Assembly (NCBI RefSeq): GCF_008123515.1
Contig: NZ_VSSR01000048.1
Location: forward strand, 1-47,892
DNA from: Bradyrhizobium cytisi
Lineage (GTDB): Bacteria; Pseudomonadota; Alphaproteobacteria; Rhizobiales; Xanthobacteraceae
DNA length: 47,892 nt
Direction of reading: 5' to 3'
Under the pieces are notes generated by a model. It was not told the origin of the DNA. It saw only the letters and a list, made by a program, of their open reading frames with translations, and searched no databases. Made by a program: the position numbers and the translations under genes. Below are positions 40,159 to 47,892 of this stretch, piece after piece; the stretch's first letter is position 1; the number at the start of each line of letters is the position of its first letter.

Positions 40159-40229
40159 GACGACCCTCCATTCATGGCAGGGTCGTCCCCGCAGGCTGAT
40201 AGGCTGATGAGCAGGAAGGTCGTCCTCCC
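40159..40229 (-). promoter_or_regulatory. guanidine-II (mini-ykkC) riboswitch with anti-SD helix
   Basis: On the minus strand two hairpins each present an ACGA loop: 40214-40229 (GGGAGG-ACGA-CCTTCC) and 40177-40192 (GCGGGG-ACGA-CCCTGC), joined by a 21-base linker. Paired short hairpins with ACGR loops define guanidine-II riboswitches, and sugE is their classic target. Additionally, GACGACCCT (40179-40187) is perfectly complementary to AGGGTCGTC (40159-40167), just before the start codon and covering the Shine-Dalgarno GGAGGG. This long helix would compete with hairpin 2; ligand binding should favour hairpins and free the ribosome site. Confidence 0.88.
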
Positions 40230-40333
40230 GCAAAGATCTGTCTGATCGAAGCCGATATGGGACTGGCCAAAGGGCTCCGCAATCACCAAATGAGGCTTGC
40301 TCAGGCCCATTTTCCCTGCCAAACGCTCCCGCC

Positions 40334-41953
<1,620 letters not shown>

Positions 41954-42069
41954 GCGAAGCCCCGCCACTTAAGCGCGACCATGTGAACGCCCGCGGGCTT
42001 GACGCCTTCACAGGCGGTGCCACGTTTCATCACGTGACTTCTCATTACGTGATTTCGCGAGCTCAAGGC

Positions 42070-42648
42070 ATGTGGCGCGCTATCCTCGTTCTTATTCTGC
42101 TGGCGCTATCGACGGTCGCCGCGGACGCGCGGCGTCGGCAGATCAATCCGATCCCGTTCTCGCATTCGCCGTGCAGCGTGCTCGACAATCGGCCCTGCAC
42201 GCCGTCTTATTGCAGCGTACTCGATCACGGGCCCTGCATTCCCGAGATCGATTATCCCTACGGCGAGAACCTCCAGCTCACGATCGAGAGCGTCCCGTCA
42301 GACGCCGACCGCGCCAAATACCAGAAGCCGGATCACGATCTCGATACGATCGGTGACCTCTTCGCCGAGCTGCGTACCTGCTGGTCGCCGCCGTCGGACA
42401 ATGCGCGGATGGGGATGCAGATGTCGGTGCGCTTCAGCTTCAACAAGGCCGGCGGCCTGATCGGCCCGCCGCGCCTGACATACGCGACCGCAGGCGTCCC
42501 GGCTGATACAAGGACGACCTATCTCAATGCGATCAGTTCGTCGCTGAACGCCTGCCTGCCGCTGAAATTCACCAGCGGTCTCGGCGGTGCCCTGGCCGGG
42601 CGTCCGATCGCGATCCGCTACGTCGATAATCGCGAGACCGGCAAGTAG
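42070..42648 (+). CDS. secreted protein with duplicated Cys motif
   Basis: 192 residues from ATG 42070. Signal peptide (MWRAILVLILLALSTVAADA) cut near ADA. Just after it is a tandem motif: CSVLDNRPCTPSYCSVLDHGPCIPE, containing CSVLDxxPCxP twice, with four Cys likely to form disulfides. The remainder (DTIGDLFAELRTCWSPP... MQMSVRFSFNKAGGLIGPPRLTYATAG) looks like a TonB-C-terminal-like or periplasmic fold common in bradyrhizobia. A GTG upstream at 41983 has no ribosome site. Function unknown. Confidence 0.75.
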   Translation: MWRAILVLILLALSTVAADARRRQINPIPFSHSPCSVLDNRPCTPSYCSVLDHGPCIPEIDYPYGENLQLTIESVPSDADRAKYQKPDHDLDTIGDLFAELRTCWSPPSDNARMGMQMSVRFSFNKAGGLIGPPRLTYATAGVPADTRTTYLNAISSSLNACLPLKFTSGLGGALAGRPIAIRYVDNRETGK

Positions 42649-42719
42649 CGCATCAGTTGCGACCGGCGGCCAATCAATGATACGCCATAGCCGGGGGCGC
42701 TGGTTGAGGGGAGGATGTC

Positions 42720-43304
42720 GTGGGTCTGCTGGTCATGATCCTGGGGCTGGTGCTGTTTTTCGCCGCCCATATTTTCACAACGAAACGAGACGCGCGCGCA
42801 CAAGCGATCGAACGGCTGGGCGAGGGGACCTACAAGATCCTCTATTCGGTCGTCTCGCTCGCGGGACTGGCGCTGATCGTCTGGGGCTTTGGCCATTATC
42901 GCGCGACCGGCTGGATCGATGTCTGGTACCCGCCGAAGGCGATGAAGCACATCACGGTCGCGCTGATGCTGCCTGCCGTCATCCTGGTGGTCGCGTCATA
43001 TTTGCGCGGGCGCATCTATGCGACGCTGAAGCATCCGATGCTCGCCGGCATCAAGCTGTGGGCGGCGGCGCATTTGCTCGCCAATGGCGATCTCGGCTCC
43101 ATCATCCTGTTCGGCTCGTTTTTGGGCTGGGCGGTCTATGACCGCATTTCATTCAAGCATCGCACCGATAGCGGCGGCCCGCCGATTCCGGTAGGGGGCG
43201 TCACCAACGACCTGATTGCGATTGCCGTCGGCGTCGTTGCCTATCTGGCGCTGGCGTTTGCATTCCATCCTGTCGTGATCGGTGTTCCGGTCATGGGTGG
43301 CTAG
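42720..43304 (+). CDS. NnrU-family membrane protein
   Basis: 194 residues from GTG 42720, with GGGAGGA ahead. About five to six hydrophobic segments (LLVMILGLVLFFAAHIF; YSVVSLAGLALIVWGFGHYRATGWIDVW; ITVALMLPAVILVVASYL) and the NnrU hallmark RGRIYATLKHPMLAGIKLWAAAHLLANGDLGSIILFGSFLGWAVYDRISFKHR. NnrU is linked to denitrification in Rhodobacter and resembles the ICMT fold; other NnrU genes are unrelated to nitrite. No denitrification genes are near. Monocistronic. Confidence 0.88.
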   Translation: MGLLVMILGLVLFFAAHIFTTKRDARAQAIERLGEGTYKILYSVVSLAGLALIVWGFGHYRATGWIDVWYPPKAMKHITVALMLPAVILVVASYLRGRIYATLKHPMLAGIKLWAAAHLLANGDLGSIILFGSFLGWAVYDRISFKHRTDSGGPPIPVGGVTNDLIAIAVGVVAYLALAFAFHPVVIGVPVMGG

Positions 43305-43376
43305 CCGATCGGCGCAAGACAGCACCGCGTGCCCATGCGCGGAAGGTGACAAAAGCAACAAGCCGAGGGCCCTCTG

Positions 43377-44972
43377 ATGGACTGGTCGCAATCTCAGATT
43401 CCGCCGATGCGGTTCGAGGCGCGGTTTGGCGATCGGGTGGTTCCGGCCTTCACCGATCGACCGGCCAGTCTTTGGGCGATGATTGCCGAGGCTTCCGCGC
43501 GCAACGGCGATGGCGAAGCGCTGGTCTGCGGCAATGTCCGGCTCAGTTGGCGGCAGGCGGTGGAGCAGGCCGCGCGGATTGCATCGGGCTTTCGCAAGCT
43601 CGGCCTGCGGCGCGGCGACCGCGTTGCGATCCTGCTCGGTAACCGCATCGAATTCCCACTGTTGCTGTTTGCCGCAGCGCATGAGGGGCTGGTCACCGTG
43701 CTGCTCAGCACGCGCCAGCAGAAGCCGGAGATCGCCTATGTCCTGACCGATTGCGGCGCCAAAATCCTGATCCACGAAGCGGGTCTCGCCGAGCGGCTGC
43801 CCGATGCGCAGGATGTGCCCGATGTGATCCATCGCGTCGCCATCGACGGCGATCCGGCTCTGTCGCGCTTCGCGGTGCTCGCCGACAACGCACCGGCCGC
43901 GGCACCGGTCGAAGTCAACGAGGAGGATACCGCGATGATCCTCTACACCTCGGGCACGACAGGCAAGCCGAAGGGCGCGATGCTCGCCCATTGCAACATC
44001 GTGCATTCCTCGATGGTGTTCGTGTCCTGCCTGCAATTGACGGCAGCCGACCGCTCGATCGCGGCCGTGCCGCTCGGGCACGTCACGGGCGTCGTCGCCA
44101 ACATCACGACCATGATCCGCTGCGGCGGCGCGCTGATCATCATGCCGGAGTTCAAGGCGGCGGATTATCTCAAGCTCGCGGCGCGCGAGCGTGTCACCTA
44201 CACGGTGATGGTGCCGGCGATGTACAATCTCTGCCTGCTGCAGCCGGATTTCGGCAGCTACGATCTCTCGAGCTGGCGCGTCGGCGGTTTTGGCGGCGCC
44301 CCGATGCCGGTCGCGACCATCGAGAAGCTCAAGGCGACAATTCCGGGCCTGAAGCTTGCAAATTGCTACGGCTCGACCGAGACGGCGTCGCCGTCCACCA
44401 TCATGCCGGCCGAGCTGACGGCGAGCCATATCGACAGCGTCGGCCTGTCGTGTCCGGGCGCGCGCATCATCGTGATGGGGACGGACGGGCGCGAGCTGCC
44501 GCCCGGCGAGATCGGCGAGCTCTGGATCCAGGGCTCCTCCGTCATCAAGGGTTACTGGAACAACCCGAAGGCCACGGCCGAGAGCTTCTCCGGCGGCTTC
44601 TGGCATTCGGGCGACCTCGGCTCGGTCGATGCCGAAGGATTCGTCCGTGTGTTCGACCGCCAGAAGGACATGATCAACCGCGGCGGGTTGAAGATCTATT
44701 CGGCCGAGGTCGAATCCGTGCTGGCCGGCCACCCCGCCGTGGTCGAGAGCGCGATCATTGCAAAGCCATGCCCGGTGCTGGGCGAGCGCGTCCATGCGGT
44801 CGTGGTCACACGTATCCAGGTCGGCAGCGACGACCTACGGGCCTGGTGCGCTGAGCGGCTGTCCGATTACAAGGTGCCGGAGACCATGACAGTCTCGGCG
44901 GAGCCCCTGCCGCGCAACGCCAATGGCAAGGTGGTGAAGCGCCAGCTGCGGGAGCTGCTGGTCGGGGCCTGA
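43377..44972 (+). CDS. acyl-CoA synthetase / AMP-dependent ligase
   Basis: 531 residues. ANL-family motifs: P-loop-like YTSGTTGKPKGAM (from Tyr190), LANCYGSTE, FWHSGDLGSVDAEGFVRVFDRQKDMINRGG, and the catalytic C-terminal Lys518 in PRNANGKVVKRQLRE. Activates a carboxylic acid as acyl-AMP and then acyl-CoA; the chain type is undetermined, with medium or aromatic acids as possibilities. The ATG follows a GGAAGGTGACAAAAG region. Monocistronic; no partner enzyme adjoins. Confidence 0.92.
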   Translation: MDWSQSQIPPMRFEARFGDRVVPAFTDRPASLWAMIAEASARNGDGEALVCGNVRLSWRQAVEQAARIASGFRKLGLRRGDRVAILLGNRIEFPLLLFAAAHEGLVTVLLSTRQQKPEIAYVLTDCGAKILIHEAGLAERLPDAQDVPDVIHRVAIDGDPALSRFAVLADNAPAAAPVEVNEEDTAMILYTSGTTGKPKGAMLAHCNIVHSSMVFVSCLQLTAADRSIAAVPLGHVTGVVANITTMIRCGGALIIMPEFKAADYLKLAARERVTYTVMVPAMYNLCLLQPDFGSYDLSSWRVGGFGGAPMPVATIEKLKATIPGLKLANCYGSTETASPSTIMPAELTASHIDSVGLSCPGARIIVMGTDGRELPPGEIGELWIQGSSVIKGYWNNPKATAESFSGGFWHSGDLGSVDAEGFVRVFDRQKDMINRGGLKIYSAEVESVLAGHPAVVESAIIAKPCPVLGERVHAVVVTRIQVGSDDLRAWCAERLSDYKVPETMTVSAEPLPRNANGKVVKRQLRELLVGA

Positions 44973-45145
44973 CCGGGCTGGGGTAGGGGGCACCGGGACC
45001 CCCGGATCGCGCGTTAACACCTTGATCGGCCTTGCTTTGCCTTGCCACCGCCATATCGATAGGGTATCGCCGCCGCGACGTGGGGACGGGCTTTAGACGC
45101 GCACAATCTGGCGCGCCCTCCCGGCCGGGCATGGGATTAGCATAA

Positions 45146-45799
45146 GTGTCTGAATTATTTGACGAAGTCGACGAGGAAGTACGTCGCGAACAGCTCAAGA
45201 AGCTGTGGGACAACTATTCGCTCTACTTCATCGCCCTCATGGTGCTGGTGGTGGCGGCCGTGGGCGGCTGGCGCGGCTATCAGTATCTGGAGGCCAAGAA
45301 GGCCGCCGAGGCCGGCGCGATCTTCGAGAAGGCTGTTGAGCTGTCGGAGCAGGGCAAGCACGCGGAAGCCGAGACGGCCTTTGCCGATCTCGCCGCCAAG
45401 GCGCCGTCCGGCTACCGCACCCTGGCGCGGCTTCGCGCTGCAGCCGAGGCATCGGCCCGCGATCCCAAGGCTGCGGCCAAGATGTACGACGACATCGCCG
45501 CCGACTCCGGTGTCGGCAGCGAGTGGCGGGATCTTGCAAAGGTCCGCGCCGCCGGCCTGCTGGTAGACAGCGCGAGCTACGCCGACATCCAGCAGCGGCT
45601 GGAGACCTCTGCCGAGCCTAAATCGACCTTCCGCCACAGCGCTCGCGAGATGCTGGCGCTGTCGGCTTGGCGCAACAACGACATGACCGCGGCCCGCAAA
45701 TGGCTCGATGCGATCGCCGAGGACGGCGAAACGCCGCCGGGCCTGCGTTCGCGCGCCGAGGCGCTCCAGGCCTTGCTGCCGCCCGTCGCCAAGAGCTGA
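45146..45799 (+). CDS. YfgM-like membrane-anchored TPR protein
   Basis: 217 residues from GTG 45146. Short cytoplasmic N-terminus (SELFDEVDEEVRREQLKKLWDNYS), one membrane helix (LYFIALMVLVVAAVGGW) and a periplasmic TPR-like domain (AEAGAIFEKAVELSEQGKHAEAETAFADLAAKAPSGYRTLARLRAAAEA...). This is the YfgM architecture; YfgM associates with the SecYEG translocon and periplasmic chaperones in E. coli. It is in the expected yfgM-(bamB)-der order, 30 bases before the next gene. Confidence 0.88.
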   Translation: MSELFDEVDEEVRREQLKKLWDNYSLYFIALMVLVVAAVGGWRGYQYLEAKKAAEAGAIFEKAVELSEQGKHAEAETAFADLAAKAPSGYRTLARLRAAAEASARDPKAAAKMYDDIAADSGVGSEWRDLAKVRAAGLLVDSASYADIQQRLETSAEPKSTFRHSAREMLALSAWRNNDMTAARKWLDAIAEDGETPPGLRSRAEALQALLPPVAKS

Positions 45800-45829
45800 C
45801 GGCCCCGAGAGCTGAGACGAGATAGTAAT

Positions 45830-46393
45830 ATGCGCGCCACGCCCCGCTTGATCGCAGCCGCCGTCCTGATCGCCTTCACAGCTGTTCTGGGCGGTTGCTC
45901 CAGCTTCGATCCGAGCGATCTGCTCGACTTCCTCGATACCAAGAAGAAGCTGCCGGGCGACCGCAAGCCGGTATTCCCCGAGGGCGTTCCGGGTCTCGAG
46001 CAGGGCGTACCGAAGGACATGTACAAGGGCGCGCAGCAACAGCAGGATCCCAACGCGCCTGCCGTCGCGGCACTGCCGGCCGAGCCGCCGCCCGCCGAGC
46101 CCGCGAAACCGTCGAAATCCGCCAAGGGCAAGAAGACCAGGCAGCCGGCCGCGACCGCAGCCGCACCGGCCGAAGCGCCGGCCGGCGAGGTCGATGGCGA
46201 GGTCCAGCCCGAGGCGGCGCCGGCGCCTGCCGCGCCGCCGCCCAAGCAGAAGATCGTCCGCAAGCGCACCACCGCGCCGCCGCCGGACCAGCAACCCGCA
46301 CAGCAGCCGGCACAATCGGCACAGACCACCCAGCAACAGCAGTCGCAGGGGGCGTTCCCGGCGCCGATGCCCAGCGGCAGTTTCTCGCGCTGA
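45830..46393 (+). CDS. Pro/Ala/Gln-rich lipoprotein in the bamB position
   Basis: 187 residues. Signal peptide with lipobox LGGC (MRATPRLIAAAVLIAFTAVLGGC), Cys23 to be lipidated; residue 24 is Ser, so outer-membrane sorting is expected. The mature part begins SSFDPSDLLDFLDTKKKLPGDRKPVFPEGVPGLEQGVPKDMYKG, then from about 65 becomes low-complexity Pro/Ala/Gln/Lys (PAEPPPAEPAKPSKSAKGKK, PPPDQQPAQQPAQ). BamB beta-propeller (PQQ-like) repeats are absent. The gene sits between the YfgM-like gene and der, where bamB lies in many proteobacteria. It could be anchored at the peptidoglycan or act in outer-membrane assembly; not shown. Confidence 0.8.
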   Translation: MRATPRLIAAAVLIAFTAVLGGCSSFDPSDLLDFLDTKKKLPGDRKPVFPEGVPGLEQGVPKDMYKGAQQQQDPNAPAVAALPAEPPPAEPAKPSKSAKGKKTRQPAATAAAPAEAPAGEVDGEVQPEAAPAPAAPPPKQKIVRKRTTAPPPDQQPAQQPAQSAQTTQQQQSQGAFPAPMPSGSFSR

Positions 46394-46443
46394 TATTTTT
46401 CACTGAATTGACAGGCGCTAGCTTCACGGCGCACGAATGACTG

Positions 46444-47826
46444 ATGTCCTTTACAATTGCCATTATCGGCCGACCCAATGTCGGCAAGTCGACGCTGTTC
46501 AACCGCCTGGTTGGACAGAAGCTCGCGCTTGTCGATGATTTGCCCGGCGTCACCCGCGACCGCCGTGAGGGCGAGGCCAGGCTCGGTGGTCTCGAATTCA
46601 CCATCATCGACACCGCGGGCCTCGACGAGGGCGCCAAGGGCTCGCTGACGGCGCGCATGCAGGAGCAGACCGAGACCGCGATCGCGCTGGCCGACGCGCT
46701 GTTCTTCGTGATCGATGCCCGCATAGGCCTCACACCCACCGACCGTGCCTTCGCCGATTTCGCCCGCAAGGCCAACAAGCCGGTGCTGCTGGTCGCCAAC
46801 AAGAGCGAGGGCAAGCACGGTGACGCCGGCGCAATGGAATCCTTTGCGCTCGGCCTCGGTGATCCCATCCAGATCTCGGCCGAGCACGGCGAGGGTATGG
46901 GCGAGCTCTACGACGAGCTCGCCAAGCTGATGCCGGAGCCCGTCGACGAGGATGAGGCCGAGGACGACGAGCCGCTCACCGAGGAAGAGGCCGCGACGCG
47001 CCCGATCCGGGTTGCCATCGTCGGCCGGCCCAATGCCGGCAAGTCGACCATGATCAACCATCTGCTCGGCGAGGAACGCCTGCTGACGAGCCCGGAGGCC
47101 GGCACCACGCGCGATTCGATCGCGGTCGAGCTCAACTGGAAAGGCCGGGAATTCCGCGTGTTCGACACCGCCGGCCTGCGCCGGCGTTCGCGCATCGAGG
47201 AGAAGCTGGAAAAGCTCTCGGTTGCTGATGCGTTGCGCGCGGTGCGCTTTGCCGAAGTCGTCGTGATGATGATGGATGCCCAGAACCGCTTCGAAGAGCA
47301 GGATCTGCGCATCGCCGATCTGATCGAGCGCGAGGGACGCGCGGTCGTCCTCGCCGTCAACAAATGGGACCTGATGGAGACCAAGGGCGGCGGCGCGATC
47401 TCGACGTTGCGCCGCGACGCCGACCATTGGCTGCCGCAGATCAAGGGCGTGCCTATCGTCGCCGTCTCCGGCCTGATGGGCGAGGGCATCGATCGCCTGA
47501 TGCAGGCGATCCAGGACGCCTATGCGCTCTGGAACAGGCGCGTCTCGACCTCGGCATTGAACCGCTGGTTCGAGGAGGCTGTCCAGGCCAATCCACCGCC
47601 GGCCGTGTCCGGCCGCCGGCTGAAGCTGAACTACATCACCCAGACCAAGGCGCGCCCGCCGAGCTTCGTCTTGTTCTGCTCGCGTGCGGACGCAGTTCCG
47701 CAATCTTATCTGCGCTACCTCATCAACTCGATGCGCGAGGCTTTCGAGCTGCCGGGCACGCCGGTGCGCATCACCTTGCGCGAGAAGGCCAACCCCTTCG
47801 CCCACAAGCGCAAGCGGCCCTCGTGA
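46444..47826 (+). CDS. der: GTPase Der (EngA)
   Basis: 460 residues. Two consecutive GTPase domains: first with GRPNVGKSTLFN, DTAGLD and NKSE; second with GRPNAGKSTMIN, DTAGLRRRSRIEEKLEKLSV and NKWD; then a KH-like C-terminal domain ending in REKANPFAHKRKRPS. Essential for 50S ribosomal subunit maturation. The linker between the domains is acidic (VDEDEAEDDEPLTEEEA). The gene follows the lipoprotein by 50 bases. Confidence 0.96.
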   Translation: MSFTIAIIGRPNVGKSTLFNRLVGQKLALVDDLPGVTRDRREGEARLGGLEFTIIDTAGLDEGAKGSLTARMQEQTETAIALADALFFVIDARIGLTPTDRAFADFARKANKPVLLVANKSEGKHGDAGAMESFALGLGDPIQISAEHGEGMGELYDELAKLMPEPVDEDEAEDDEPLTEEEAATRPIRVAIVGRPNAGKSTMINHLLGEERLLTSPEAGTTRDSIAVELNWKGREFRVFDTAGLRRRSRIEEKLEKLSVADALRAVRFAEVVVMMMDAQNRFEEQDLRIADLIEREGRAVVLAVNKWDLMETKGGGAISTLRRDADHWLPQIKGVPIVAVSGLMGEGIDRLMQAIQDAYALWNRRVSTSALNRWFEEAVQANPPPAVSGRRLKLNYITQTKARPPSFVLFCSRADAVPQSYLRYLINSMREAFELPGTPVRITLREKANPFAHKRKRPS

Positions 47827-47854
47827 GCGGGACGCTGGTGACAAAACAGGTTTC

Positions 47855-47892
47855 GTAGGGTGGGCACGCTACGAGACTGGGCAAGAATTGTT
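47855..47892. repeat. start of a dispersed GTAGGGTGGGCA repeat
   Basis: GTAGGGTGGGCACGCTACG opens a bradyrhizobial intergenic repeat related to that at 3885-3965; the window ends inside it. Confidence 0.5.

Noticed and set aside
42720..43304. part of a denitrification cluster
   Set aside because: The NnrU family name derives from denitrifiers, but no nir or nor genes are present.
45577..47844. 755-codon minus-strand open frame over der and the lipoprotein gene
   Set aside because: Antisense of der; no recognisable domain and no independent start signal.

Overview
The window is GC-rich and reads as a chromosomal segment of a Bradyrhizobium-type alphaproteobacterium. This is inferred from the protein families, the liv/der/guaA gene neighbourhoods, and the dispersed intergenic repeats typical of that group. 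No rRNA, tRNA, integrase or CRISPR array was recognised.

Layout. 1-291: remnant of an IS110-type transposase and a repeat. 292-2413: an NTF2-like gene divergent from guaA. 2414-5066: a small accessory islet at the guaA 3' end, with an HNH nuclease, an intact Phd/VapC toxin-antitoxin pair under a perfect palindrome, an IS66 transposase remnant, a small ABM-like gene and a second, frameshifted toxin-antitoxin pair. 5092-11993: mostly one-step regulators and their targets (AraC/GyrI; a TetX-like monooxygenase divergent from a TetR regulator across two tandem operators; SRPBCC-ArsR; a second TetR with a DUF308 membrane protein), plus an altered peptide-deformylase homologue and a truncated GFA-family gene. 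12011-18830: cupin, a 1119-residue SWIM-SNF2 helicase, an MFS transporter, a SnoaL-like protein and a MarR-GNAT fusion whose palindrome touches its own start codon.

18989-23432 (minus strand) is a four-gene type I secretion cluster: small Gly/Ser-rich protein, perfect 13-bp hairpin, ABC ATPase, membrane fusion protein and a 315-residue Ser/Thr/His-rich protein. Neither putative substrate has RTX repeats. It is followed by about 1.2 kb of nested dispersed repeats.

24607-33022 is metabolic and miscellaneous: acetolactate synthase-like enzyme, Lin0512, GNAT, Ser-rich protein, serine hydrolase, DUF429, GST, CsaA, ArsC-like and PAS genes. 33362-38031 is a complete branched-chain amino-acid-type ABC operon (G-F-binding protein-H-M). 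38188-39851 is DUF47-Pit phosphate transport. 39844-40229 (minus) is sugE with a guanidine-II (mini-ykkC) riboswitch and a helix able to hide its Shine-Dalgarno. The end carries prfC, a Cys-repeat secreted protein, NnrU, an acyl-CoA synthetase, and a YfgM-like/lipoprotein/der block in which the usual BamB beta-propeller is replaced by a Pro/Ala/Gln-rich lipoprotein.

Most notable: the non-RTX type I secretion locus, the deformylase with a rearranged metal site, the sugE riboswitch with its alternative helix, the operator palindromes beside five regulators, and the decaying islet behind guaA.
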